Below are positions 45,872 through 52,896 of a stretch of DNA of 64,000 nucleotides, one piece after another. The stretch is from Labilithrix luteola. Lineage in GTDB: Bacteria; Myxococcota_A; Polyangia; Polyangiales; Polyangiaceae. Position 1 is the stretch's first letter. Each line of letters begins with the position of its first letter. The stretch spans positions 10,335,501 to 10,399,500 of the forward strand of contig NZ_CP012333.1 in assembly GCF_001263205.1 (NCBI RefSeq), in the 5' to 3' direction. The position numbers and the translations under genes were made by a program. The notes under the pieces are model-generated. The model did not search any database, had not been told where the DNA came from, and saw only the letters and a program-made list of their open reading frames with translations.

Positions 45872-46413
45872 GGCTTCGAGCCCTCCGCGTTGGACCCGGT
45901 CTGCGATGCGCGAAACGCGCGCCACGCCTCGAGCGCCTTCCAGAGTTCGACCGTCGACGCTTTCACCATGCTCTGTTGATCGGCCGCCTCGGCCACCGTT
46001 CGGAGCCTGTCCAACTCGAGACGAAGCGTCACGTTCGCCCTAGCGAGAAAGGCGATCTGCTCGCAGACGTCGTCAGGTCCGTCGAGCGGGTCGAGATCGA
46101 GAATGGCTTTGACGCGTTCCCAGCCGTCGCCCTTCGGAGTCTTTGAGCGTTGACGCGCCGCCACCAGTTGCCCGTTGACGGGGTCACGCTCCTCGTCCGT
46201 GTCGTGGTCGTACTCCGAACACCCGGGCTCCGTGTGAAGGACCCACTTGCCATCACTCGGCGTGATCGGCAAAAGGCCGCCGATAGACCGGTAGTACCAT
46301 CGGTTTTCGTTACGCCGGTAGACCAGGAATTCCGGATCGAGGCGAACGAAGACGGGGTAATCGCGCCCTTCGACAGGAACCAACTCGCCGACGCCGACGC
46401 GCTCACCAGCCAT
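45868..46413 (-). CDS. early phage protein carrying a 56-residue segment of the portal protein
   Basis: A 181-residue protein. Residues 6-61 (V-G-V-G-E-L-V-P-V-E-G-R-D-Y-P to W-V-L-H-T) match residues of the portal at 60633-61988 in 49 of 56 positions with no gap. After that an acidic linker (D-H-D-T-D-E-E-R-D) leads to an unrelated helical, coiled-coil-like C-terminus (L-R-L-E-L-D-R-L-R-T-V-A-E-A-A). It sits in the leftward early operon, far from the portal and on the other strand. The portal-like piece is a fragment and cannot itself form a portal. Confidence 0.75.
   Translation of the reverse strand: MAGERVGVGELVPVEGRDYPVFVRLDPEFLVYRRNENRWYYRSIGGLLPITPSDGKWVLHTEPGCSEYDHDTDEERDPVNGQLVAARQRSKTPKGDGWERVKAILDLDPLDGPDDVCEQIAFLARANVTLRLELDRLRTVAEAADQQSMVKASTVELWKALEAWRAFRASQTGSNAEGSKP
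46230..46398 (-). repeat. 169-bp segment duplicated from the portal gene
   Basis: On the minus strand these 169 bp align without gaps to 61072-61240 of the portal gene (plus strand), including 26 identical bases around the codons for V-R-L-D-P-E-F. The copies lie on opposite strands about 15 kb apart. Portions at both ends are unrelated. Confidence 0.9.
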
Positions 46414-46945
46414 CGAAGTCCCCCAGCTTCTCGAGCTCTTCGTCCGTGAGCTCGACGCACTCGATCACGTACGACCCGCCCGGCGATGCGCCGTCGTCGA
46501 TCGTCGCGGAGAGCGACGTCAGCGAGCGGTCGTAGCACCAGCCTCCGCCGATCGAAGGGCGGGCGCGCCAGCAGCGCCGGTCCTCCGAGGCGCTCACCGC
46601 AACGACCGGAGCGGGGTGCGCCTGAACGAATGCCTTCGCGCACTCGAGCGCCGTCGACAGATCCTCCGCGAGCGTTCGCTCGTTGGCTTCGATCTTCTCG
46701 AGCAACGCGCCGAGGTGAATGCCCGCCAGGATGCGCCCGGCACGGTTCGCCCGCTCGAACTCCTTGGCGCCGATGACGATGCGCCATCCGTCGCCATGAC
46801 GAATCCACGAGAGGGTGAGATCGCCCATCGTGACCTGCGCGCTCACCCCCTTATTGCGTGAGCGAAGAAACGCCTCCGCAGCGTGGAGCGAGTCCGTCAA
46901 CGCGTCCGTAGCCTCGCCGAGGCGGTCGGGCTCGACGGCGCTCAT
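46403..46945 (-). CDS. hypothetical phage protein
   Basis: A 180-residue protein from the ATG 46945, which overlaps the stop of the preceding gene (ATGA) and runs 11 bp into the next gene. It is acidic with helices (H-L-G-A-L-L-E-K-I-E-A-N-E-R-T-L-A) and strands. No family recognised. Confidence 0.6.
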   Translation of the reverse strand: MSAVEPDRLGEATDALTDSLHAAEAFLRSRNKGVSAQVTMGDLTLSWIRHGDGWRIVIGAKEFERANRAGRILAGIHLGALLEKIEANERTLAEDLSTALECAKAFVQAHPAPVVAVSASEDRRCWRARPSIGGGWCYDRSLTSLSATIDDGASPGGSYVIECVELTDEELEKLGDFDGW

Positions 46946-47184
46946 CGGTCGCACACATCCTCGATGAAGCGGATGGCCATCGCCGCGACCTGGATCGCCT
47001 CGGCGCGCATGCGCGCCTTGCGGTCGGGATGATTGCCCTTCACCTCGTCCCAAAGCTCATCGCGCTCCTCGTCGAGGACCGCGAAGCCCTCGTGCGCGGA
47101 GACCTGCGGTCGCGGGAACTTGGCGCGAGCCCGATCGAGCTCCGCGGCGACGTCTTTCATAACCTCAGAACGGGCATTCATCAT
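46942..47184 (-). CDS. MazG-like nucleotide pyrophosphohydrolase-type protein
   Basis: An 80-residue protein from the ATG 47184, behind GAGGAGGTT. It has an L-D-E-E-R-D-E-L-W-D-E-V-K helix followed by E-A-I-Q-V-A-A-M-A-I-R-F-I-E-D, matching the E-E-x-x-E plus E-x-x-D metal-binding pattern of MazG-fold phage proteins. Such enzymes hydrolyse (d)NTPs and may tune nucleotide pools; shorter than standalone MazG. Confidence 0.65.
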   Translation of the reverse strand: MMNARSEVMKDVAAELDRARAKFPRPQVSAHEGFAVLDEERDELWDEVKGNHPDRKARMRAEAIQVAAMAIRFIEDVCDR

Positions 47185-47449
47185 CACAGTCAACCTCCTC
47201 GTCGTACTCGCGATCATCGTCGTCGTAGTCGTCGTCATCCGACTCGAAGCAGCCAGGCGCGCAACGCCCCGCAACGACGTGGCAGCCGGGGCACACGTAG
47301 GGGCCCGCGTCGAAGTCGTCAGGCGGCTCGCCGAGCTCGATCTTGAATCCGAGCGTCGGGACCGGGCACACGTAGATCGTCCGGTTCGGCACGTCGATGT
47401 AGGCACCGACCCAGAGGTCGAACCATCGGAAGAACGGCGTCAGGCGCAT
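47165..47449 (-). CDS. small acidic cysteine-containing phage protein
   Basis: A 94-residue protein, beta-rich at the start (A-Y-I-D-V-P-N-R-T-I-Y-V-C-P), with C-P-G-C and C-A-P-G-C and an aspartate/glutamate-rich tail. Possibly zinc-binding. It overlaps the following gene by 20 bp and the preceding one by 10 bp. Confidence 0.55.
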   Translation of the reverse strand: MRLTPFFRWFDLWVGAYIDVPNRTIYVCPVPTLGFKIELGEPPDDFDAGPYVCPGCHVVAGRCAPGCFESDDDDYDDDDREYDEEVDCDDECPF

Positions 47450-47616
47450 GACGTCGCCTCATCGTTCGGATCGCGCCCGCATTCGGAGCAAGAGAGAAGC
47501 GGCTCGACGCAGCCATCACACGGCGGCCTGATATGGCACGAGCAATCACGCTCGTTCTCGAAGCTGCCTTGACACCCGGGGGTGTCGCAGCTGTCGCCGA
47601 CGCGGAAGCCGCTCAC
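47440..47616 (-). CDS. small cysteine-rich phage protein
   Basis: A 58-residue protein from GTG 47616 (GTGA overlap with the upstream stop). About ten cysteines in C-x-x-C/C-x-x-C-like pairs (C-D-T-P-G-C, C-S-C-H, C-D-G-C, C-S-E-C) suggest one or two zinc knuckles. Function unknown. Confidence 0.5.
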   Translation of the reverse strand: MSGFRVGDSCDTPGCQGSFENERDCSCHIRPPCDGCVEPLLSCSECGRDPNDEATSCA

Positions 47617-48071
47617 GAGTCGTCCTCCTCGCCCTCGTCGCACGGCATCCCGTTGGCGACGAAATTGCGGATATGCACCGCGACCTCGGCCGGAGACGCG
47701 TCGTCCTCGGGCTTCCCGTCGTACTCCTCATCCGATGGTGTGAAGAGCCACTCGAGCTCCGAAACCGACAAGCCGAACACCTCTTTCGCGGCCTCACGAA
47801 CCCGTTTCCAATACGTAGTTTCGTTGGTCGAAATGAGACTGGGCGACGCGATGCCGACGCCATCCTTAAGGAGTCGCAATCCGAGCGCTCGAAACTCCGG
47901 CATCGTCGTCGCCCAACCAAACGCACACGCGGTGGTTCCGCAGGAAAGGGCTCCGTCGTCACCAAACTCTCCGCTGACCCAGCACGCGAAATCGAAACTC
48001 TTCTCCGGAATCGTATCGAGGAAATCGGCGAGTCTGAGCAAACGCGCCTTGTGAATCTCTTCCACGGTCAC
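47613..48071 (-). CDS. conserved phage protein, unknown function
   Basis: A 152-residue protein. The pattern L-A-D-F-L-D-T-I-P near residue 15 and S-C-G-T-T-A-C-A-F-G-W-A about residues 43-54 followed by P-E-F-R-A-L-G-L recalls a small family seen in other phages and bacterial accessory regions. The two cysteines may be structural. No activity recognised. Confidence 0.65.
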   Translation of the reverse strand: MTVEEIHKARLLRLADFLDTIPEKSFDFACWVSGEFGDDGALSCGTTACAFGWATTMPEFRALGLRLLKDGVGIASPSLISTNETTYWKRVREAAKEVFGLSVSELEWLFTPSDEEYDGKPEDDASPAEVAVHIRNFVANGMPCDEGEEDDS

Positions 48072-48205
48072 TCTCCTTTTGCGAATTCGCGAACCTCTGC
48101 ATACGCGCGCGCAGTTCGAGCGAGCGCGACGGCAACGGCTTCGGTCACGGCCATGGCTCCAACGATCACCATCACGGTGGCGTTGAAGAGAATCCGGTCA
48201 ACCAT
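48068..48205 (-). CDS. small single-pass membrane protein
   Basis: A 45-residue protein from the ATG 48205: M-V-D-R-I-L-F-N-A-T followed by a hydrophobic helix (V-M-V-I-V-G-A-M-A-V-T-E-A-V-A-V-A-L-A) and a charged tail. The 4-bp overlap with the next gene supports translation. It could be a phage membrane effector; function unknown. Confidence 0.5.
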   Translation of the reverse strand: MVDRILFNATVMVIVGAMAVTEAVAVALARTARAYAEVREFAKGE

Positions 48206-48216
48206 TCGAACCTCCG

Positions 48217-48304
48217 AGGGGCGCGCCGGAATCGAACCGACGCAGCGCTCACGCGTGGGGCCATGACCAAATCCCCACGAGCGAGCGCGCCACCTAGGCA
48301 CCCC
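48217..48304 (-). tRNA. tRNA-like element, non-canonical anticodon arm
   Basis: On the minus strand a 7-bp acceptor stem GGGGTGC / GCGCCCC (48298-48304 with 48218-48224) and a normal T-arm GTCGG-TTCGATT-CCGGC (48225-48241) are clear. The anticodon arm has a 7-bp stem CGTGGGG / CCCCACG but a 12-base loop, and the D-arm is weak, so no anticodon can be read. Length (about 88 nt) fits class II. It is probably a decayed phage tRNA or a tRNA mimic. Confidence 0.4.
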
Positions 48305-48422
48305 AATTGCGCATGCACGTACTTCGCCCCGAGGAGTGGGCCGGCCAAGCGCGTGGCCGTGTGTTGGTGTCCTCGTTCTGCCTGTCGTGGGCAGCCGGCG
48401 CCGAGTGCCGACCTTCCCGCCG

Positions 48423-48440
48423 TTACAGCGGGTGCCCCAT
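48423..48440 (-). CDS. possible five-codon minigene (M-G-H-P-L)
   Basis: Directly after the RecT stop codon comes an excellent ribosome binding site GGAGGTGACC (48441-48450) and an ATG, but the frame stops after five codons. It may be a regulatory minigene or a gene truncated by mutation. No other start uses this site. Confidence 0.25.
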   Translation of the reverse strand: MGHPL

Positions 48441-48450
48441 GGTCACCTCC

Positions 48451-49356
48451 CTAGTTGGTCGGCTCAGCCGCGTCGCTCGTGCCGTCGTCCGCCTCATCGA
48501 AGTCGGCGTCGACGGGTAGATCTTGTTGGGAGTCAGGTTCCGCAGGAGGAAGCATCGATGCCGCGACCTCATCGACCTTCTCATCGAGCGACCGCCGGCG
48601 CTTCTTTGGCGCGGTCACCTCGACGACCTCGTCGAAGGCGTTGACGTCGCTCTCGTCGCTCGCGTGCATCGCGCGCTCGAGAAGCGGATCGTAGGGGAGG
48701 TATTTGCAAAGCCGGCGCACGGCCGTCTTGCGCGCCATCTCCTCGCCCCACGTCGACCAAGGCCCGTTCTTGGCGCCCATCGCGCGGATCTTGTTGAGGT
48801 CGCGACGCGTGACAACCTCGATCTGGATCCCGCCGTCGACGAACTCAGCGACGGCGTAGGCCGCGCGAATCTCGCCCGGATCGTCAAGTTCACTCGGGAC
48901 GTGATGCAGCGTCGTGAGAGGCGAACGCTCGTACGAGAACACGTCGGCGGCGTGAACGACGTGGGCCTCGATCCGGCGAACCTTTCCGCCCCTCCGAGCG
49001 ATATCGATGAGACCTCGCCAACCCGGGTCGAAATGACACTCGGTCGTGTTGTTCTTCGTGTTCTTTCTTGGCACCAGATAGCCCCGCCCCATCAAGCCGC
49101 CCGGCATGATGTTGAGGGCGGCGGAATCGAGCAAAGATCGAAGGACCGACTCCTTCGAGCACTTGGCGAGATCCGGCGTGCGCGATGCTGCGACGAGGGC
49201 AAACCGGATCAGGTCCTCCGGGCGCATCACCTTCCCGGCCGCTTCGGCGAGCTTCTTTCGCACGGCGTCCGAGCCGAGGAACTCTTTCAGGTCGCCGCCG
49301 CCACGGCGCGCGAGGGGCGCGGCGCCTGCACTACGAGTCATTTCCGTCGATGCCAT
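48451..49356 (-). CDS. recT: RecT-family single-strand annealing recombinase
   Basis: A 301-residue protein from the ATG 49356, behind GAGGAG. The core (about 15-240) has RecT-family features: M-R-P-E-D-L-I-R-F-A-L-V-A-A, N-I-M-P-G-G-L-M-G-R-G-Y-L-V-P, G-W-R-G-L-I-D-I-A-R-R and G-P-W-S-T-W-G-E-E-M-A-R-K-T-A-V-R-R-L-C-K-Y-L-P. The C-terminus is acidic and disordered. It anneals complementary strands after the adjacent exonuclease resects ends. Confidence 0.93.
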   Translation of the reverse strand: MASTEMTRSAGAAPLARRGGGDLKEFLGSDAVRKKLAEAAGKVMRPEDLIRFALVAASRTPDLAKCSKESVLRSLLDSAALNIMPGGLMGRGYLVPRKNTKNNTTECHFDPGWRGLIDIARRGGKVRRIEAHVVHAADVFSYERSPLTTLHHVPSELDDPGEIRAAYAVAEFVDGGIQIEVVTRRDLNKIRAMGAKNGPWSTWGEEMARKTAVRRLCKYLPYDPLLERAMHASDESDVNAFDEVVEVTAPKKRRRSLDEKVDEVAASMLPPAEPDSQQDLPVDADFDEADDGTSDAAEPTN

Positions 49357-49367
49357 TCGAATTCTCC

Positions 49368-50228
49368 TCACGCCCACCGGGGCAAACTCAGTTTCTTGAT
49401 TCCGTTGCCGTACGCCGGCCACTCGTCGACCTCGATGCAGTCGCGCAGCGAACGGAGATTGCGATCGACCGCTTCGCGTCCTTTGAAAACCGCCTCGTCG
49501 TCGAGCGTGTAAACCGCGCACGCGTACGGTGGCTGCTTCTCAACAGCGACGAAGACGAAGTCTTCGATCTCGATGCCCGCCATCGAGAAGCCGTGATCGT
49601 AGTGCGCGTTCTGAACGTGGTATCGGTACTTCGCGCACGATCGCGCGAAAGCGTCCTCGCGGGCATCTTCGGTCGTTTTCAGGTCGAGGATGATTCCGAG
49701 GTTCGGCACGAGCCAATCCGCGCGTGCCTTGCAGATGATGCCGGTGTCGAGGTCCTCCCATCGCGCCGTGACCTCGGCTTCCCCGCGCGACAAGAGCGGC
49801 GCGACCTTCGGGTGCCGCCGGATCGATCGGGCCATGCCTTCGCTCGCGATCCAATGCTCCTCGCTTACCGGCTTCTTGCCCTCGTTCGCGGCCTTCCACT
49901 CGGCCTTCTTCTGCTTGTTCTCTTTGAACCGCTGATCGCCGTGGTCGGGCGCCTGCACGTACGTCGAAGCGAACAGGTCCGGCTCGAACACGCGAGCGTG
50001 AGTGATGACGCCGAGCTCGAGAGCGTCGGTCGCAGGACGCTCGTGGCCATCGAGCCAAGCCTTGTAGTGGGCGGCCGAGCGCTCGAGGATGTCGAGCACG
50101 GTCTTGCTTACGACGCCGGGCGCGCGAGCGTGGTAGATGTCCGCCGGCATGCCTCGGTAGATGCCCGTCGCGGCGTGGGCAAAGTCGAAGTCGGCGTAGG
50201 CGGCGCCGCTGGTTACTACGCTGGTCAC
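49368..50228 (-). CDS. PD-(D/E)xK exonuclease (RecE/YqaJ-like)
   Basis: A 286-residue protein. After an N-terminal region with I-Y-R-G-M-P-A-D-I-Y-H and V-V-S-K-T-V-L-D-I-L, the nuclease core shows C-K-A-R-A-D-W-L and I-I-L-D-L-K-T-T-E-D-A, the D...D-x-K signature of RecE/lambda exonuclease-type enzymes, then Y-H-V-Q-N-A-H-Y-D. It would digest one strand of double-stranded ends to feed RecT, 11 bp downstream. Confidence 0.85.
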   Translation of the reverse strand: MTSVVTSGAAYADFDFAHAATGIYRGMPADIYHARAPGVVSKTVLDILERSAAHYKAWLDGHERPATDALELGVITHARVFEPDLFASTYVQAPDHGDQRFKENKQKKAEWKAANEGKKPVSEEHWIASEGMARSIRRHPKVAPLLSRGEAEVTARWEDLDTGIICKARADWLVPNLGIILDLKTTEDAREDAFARSCAKYRYHVQNAHYDHGFSMAGIEIEDFVFVAVEKQPPYACAVYTLDDEAVFKGREAVDRNLRSLRDCIEVDEWPAYGNGIKKLSLPRWA

Positions 50229-50506
50229 GATGCGACTCCCCAGAGCTCGCGCGCCGCGTCTCGCATCTCGCGAACGACCATGCCAACACTCGACGATGAC
50301 AGGTCGTTCAAGCTCACGACACGGCCGGAATCGGGATTCGTGATCTTCAACTTGCTAATGTTGAAGTTCGTAATCCTGACGGTGGCCTGACAATGCAGTT
50401 CGCGTTTTACGCCGCCAACATCGAGACTGAGATATCGCTCTACGATGCTCTCGCGTGGCGGCGGAGGCAAAAGCGTATGTGGCCGACTGGCCGACGGTGC
50501 GAGCAT
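50225..50506 (-). CDS. hypothetical first gene of leftward operon
   Basis: A 93-residue protein with start ATG 50506 behind GGAGGA. The proline-rich N-terminus is followed by a beta-like part (L-H-C-Q-A-T-V-R-I-T-N-F-N) and a helix. Its stop overlaps the exonuclease start by 4 bp. No family recognised; position suggests an accessory recombination or anti-nuclease factor. Confidence 0.6.
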   Translation of the reverse strand: MLAPSASRPHTLLPPPPRESIVERYLSLDVGGVKRELHCQATVRITNFNISKLKITNPDSGRVVSLNDLSSSSVGMVVREMRDAARELWGVAS

Positions 50507-50600
50507 GACTGGTCCTCCACGCGCAGATCGCGTGCGGCGTGAGTTGACGGAGCGATTGCGCCTACGACCTCGCGTCGTCGCGCCCGCACCGTTGAACCAA

Positions 50601-50629
50601 TCAGTACGTCAAAACTTTTACGTACGCAA
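50601..50629 (-). promoter_or_regulatory. leftward early promoter with operator-like palindrome
   Basis: On the minus strand -35 TTGCGT (50624-50629) and -10 TACTGA (50601-50606) are 17 bp apart, and the 16-bp site CGTAAAAGTTTTGACG (50607-50622) fills the spacer. It matches the site at 52042-52057 in 14 of 16 bases. A repressor bound here would block the recombination operon. Inferred from sequence only. Confidence 0.6.
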
Positions 50630-50649
50630 GGTGACGTGACGAAAAATCG

Positions 50650-51297
50650 TTACGGGGCCTCGAATCTCTCGTCGAGATCGAGCATCACCCGGCGAGGATC
50701 GTCACGGAACACGACCCGTCGCGTGCCTTCGACCGGGCGCCTTGCCCACTGTCGGAGCGTTCCTTCGGGAGGCCAAACAGCGTCGGACGGGCCTCGAACA
50801 CGCACGCGCGCGGGGCTGATCACGGCAAGCGGTCGGCCGGTGACCTCGCCAAGCCGAAGAGCGGCGCCGGTCTCGGTCGTCCTGAATGTGCTGGAGAGCG
50901 CGGGCAGGTCATCCCCAAGCGCCCGCCGCGCAGCGAGGAACGCACGGCGAGGCGCGAGAAGAGCGCCCGCGAGGTAGTCGGCCGCGCGCTCCTCGTCGTC
51001 GTTGCGGAAGTGGTGTCGACCGATCAGCCAGTGCCCGAGCTCATGGGCGATCGCAAAGAGCGCATACTCGTCAGGCAGGGAGCGCGCGATCATGATGCGC
51101 CACTCGCCCTCGACGCGAACGAGCGCAGAGGGGCCGTGGAGAGGTCTCTTGCCACGGACGATGGAGTGTCGGCCCAGCAGTGCACGCGCGACGCGCACGA
51201 CGTCCGGTCGTTCCTCCTCGATGCCGCTCTCGCCGTAGGCGGAGCTCGCGATTCCCTCTAGTTCGTACGGCTCCAAAACACCCCATGGACGCTCCAT
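50650..51297 (-). CDS. ImmA/IrrE-type metallopeptidase
   Basis: A 215-residue protein with the zinc motif H85-E-L-G-H89 and a downstream E-E-R-A-A-D-Y-L helix carrying the third ligand, as in ImmA/IrrE proteases. The C-terminal region may sense a signal. In ICEBs1-type switches ImmA cleaves the adjacent XRE repressor after DNA damage; the upstream gene here is such a repressor, so the same role is inferred. Confidence 0.88.
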   Translation of the reverse strand: MERPWGVLEPYELEGIASSAYGESGIEEERPDVVRVARALLGRHSIVRGKRPLHGPSALVRVEGEWRIMIARSLPDEYALFAIAHELGHWLIGRHHFRNDDEERAADYLAGALLAPRRAFLAARRALGDDLPALSSTFRTTETGAALRLGEVTGRPLAVISPARVRVRGPSDAVWPPEGTLRQWARRPVEGTRRVVFRDDPRRVMLDLDERFEAP

Positions 51298-51354
51298 CCC
51301 GCGGGTGCCGCAATCCTCCCTGGGTAGGATGGGCCAACTTTTCGGCGATGCGAG

Positions 51355-51999
51355 CTAGCTACGGCGGCGCTTGTTGACCTTCGGAACCGAGCTCAGCCCG
51401 CCACCGATGTCGTCGCCTTCGATCGGCGCGCCGCCGTACCGGCGCGTCCAGCGCGAGCGCCCGTCACGAGCCTCGTGGAGCCAGTCGAGCGCTTGCTCTT
51501 CTGTGAGATCGGCGCCGGTGAGGCCGCGGGCGAGTCCGGAGGCCGCTACGACTTCGTCGTCGGTCCAACCGTGCTGCGCGCGCGTGGTGCGAGCGACGTG
51601 TTCGATCGTCGGCAGGATGAGATCGGACACGGTCGTCGGCTGCGGCCGCCGTGGCGTTTCGCGACGTCGCCTCAGCTCCGCGAGTTCGATGCGTCCGCGC
51701 AGGTAATCCGCCGCGGTCTGCGGGTCCACGCCGACAGCGCGGGCAACGCCCTCGCTCCACCGTTGAGTCTTCGCGAGCGACTTGCCGTTGGCGGCGTTGT
51801 TGATCTCGACGCGGCGCAGGCCTCCCGGGTCGCTCGAGGGGTCGCCTGAGGACTCCGCGAACGCTTCCTGCGTCATGTCGAGCGCACGAAGCAGCGCCCG
51901 CACGCGGAGCGCGACCTCGCGATGCTCGCCCGTTACCTCGTCCAAGCCCTCTTCGATGTCGTCCCGCGCCGGCATGACGTACAGATTTGCACGCATCAT
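51355..51999 (-). CDS. XRE-family phage repressor
   Basis: A 214-residue protein from the ATG 51999 behind GGAGGT. An N-terminal helix-turn-helix (V-R-A-L-L-R-A-L-D-M-T-Q-E-A-F-A-E-S-S about residues 33-52) continues into G-G-L-R-R-V-E-I-N-N-A-A-N-G-K-S. The C-terminal part is helical and without a LexA-type Ser/Lys dyad, which fits cleavage by ImmA rather than self-cleavage. It faces the Cro-like gene across an operator-like palindrome. Confidence 0.85.
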   Translation of the reverse strand: MMRANLYVMPARDDIEEGLDEVTGEHREVALRVRALLRALDMTQEAFAESSGDPSSDPGGLRRVEINNAANGKSLAKTQRWSEGVARAVGVDPQTAADYLRGRIELAELRRRRETPRRPQPTTVSDLILPTIEHVARTTRAQHGWTDDEVVAASGLARGLTGADLTEEQALDWLHEARDGRSRWTRRYGGAPIEGDDIGGGLSSVPKVNKRRRS

Positions 52000-52035
52000 G
52001 TCTGACCTCCAAGAAAGCAGAGTTTTGCGTCACGC

Positions 52036-52057
52036 TTGACACGTAAAACTTTTTACG
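52036..52057 (+). promoter_or_regulatory. rightward promoter -35 and operator-like palindrome
   Basis: TTGACA (52036-52041) directly abuts CGTAAAACTTTTTACG (52042-52057), a palindrome with perfect 7-bp arms and a 2-bp centre. A half-site TTTTGCG lies at 52023. A -10 at 17 bp spacing would be poor (CACACC, 52059-52064), so the exact promoter is uncertain. The site lies between the divergent repressor and Cro-like genes. Confidence 0.6.
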
Positions 52058-52070
52058 GCACACCTGGAGC

Positions 52071-52364
52071 ATGCTTCGACCGCCGCGCCGCATAGTTCGC
52101 GGCCCGCGATTCGATGGTGCGCGCGTGCTCGATCAGCTCCTGCGCGACATCAACGAATCCGTGCCGACGTTTTGCCGAAAACACGGACTCGACCGATTAC
52201 TGATTCAACGAATTCTCGGGGGACGCACGAAGCGGCCGCCGGACGCGGACGTCGCCCACAAGATCGCGATTGCGACTGACAGTCGCGTGGATACTTCGAT
52301 GTGGAAACTGGCAAGTCTCCGCTGGGACGAGACCAAGAATACCGACGTTCGCAAGGTCGGTTGA
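52071..52364 (+). CDS. Cro-like HTH protein
   Basis: A 97-residue protein that is first in the rightward operon and starts 14 bp after the operator-like palindrome, with CTGGAG before the ATG. The helical core (V-L-D-Q-L-L-R-D-I-N-E-S-V-P-T-F-C-R-K-H-G-L-D to I-Q-R-I-L-G-G-R) resembles a small helix-turn-helix, and the position is that of Cro/CII-type regulators. Confidence 0.7.
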   Translation: MLRPPRRIVRGPRFDGARVLDQLLRDINESVPTFCRKHGLDRLLIQRILGGRTKRPPDADVAHKIAIATDSRVDTSMWKLASLRWDETKNTDVRKVG

Positions 52365-52468
52365 TTCGTCGCGAGTCGCGGCCGACGCGAGATTGCCGAA
52401 GTTCATAGCGCCACGGTGAGGCCAATCGAGTGCCTCCGCAAGATGGCTCAGCCGTTCAGCTGACCATA

Positions 52469-52483
52469 TGTATGCATTATACA
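52469..52483. promoter_or_regulatory. AT-rich palindrome before the next rightward gene
   Basis: TGTAT-GCATT-ATACA, an inverted repeat with a -10-like TATACA, in an unusually AT-rich patch of 52365-52516. It may hold a promoter or another operator for the gene at 52517. Confidence 0.4.
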
Positions 52484-52516
52484 CTCAACTGTCATTCGGT
52501 AGGCCGGAGTAATTCG

Positions 52517-52795
52517 ATGGGAAATCGTGGCATTTTGGACGATCGGCACCGCCGGCACGGGCTTCGTTTTGACGAGGTCTGTTCCTATCGCGACTGCACT
52601 GCACAGGTGCCCCCCGGCGTGTCACGGTGCGCGAAGCACAACGAGAAAACCGGATACGACCGAACGTCAGCTCGCTTCTGGTCGGATGCGGCGATGCGGG
52701 AGCTGTGCCGCCGGACGCGGCCGCTCCCCGATTGGATGCTCGATCCGTCGTTGCTGCCGAAGCGGCCGCCGTGCGCGCCGGGAGTGACGTCGTGA
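52517..52795 (+). CDS. small zinc-binding phage protein
   Basis: A 92-residue protein from the ATG 52517 (GGAG upstream). It has C-S-Y-R-D-C-T-A-Q-V-P-P-G-V-S-R-C-A-K-H, a C-x4-C...C-x2-H zinc pattern, and a proline-rich C-terminus. Function unknown. Its stop overlaps the next start by 4 bp. Confidence 0.6.
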   Translation: MGNRGILDDRHRRHGLRFDEVCSYRDCTAQVPPGVSRCAKHNEKTGYDRTSARFWSDAAMRELCRRTRPLPDWMLDPSLLPKRPPCAPGVTS

Positions 52796-52896
52796 GGCGC
52801 CCTCTTCTCGCGCGCGGCCTCTTCTGCCCGATGTGCGGTCGGCACCCGACTGCATGGGTGCACGTCGAATACTGCCAACGGCGAGGGTCGAAATGA
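52792..52896 (+). CDS. very small zinc-knuckle-like phage protein
   Basis: A 34-residue frame from GTG 52792 with F-C-P-M-C-G and a further C near the end. It links the neighbours with 4-bp overlaps on both sides (GTGA and ATGA), which is the main reason to call it. Confidence 0.4.
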   Translation: MRRPLLARGLFCPMCGRHPTAWVHVEYCQRRGSK

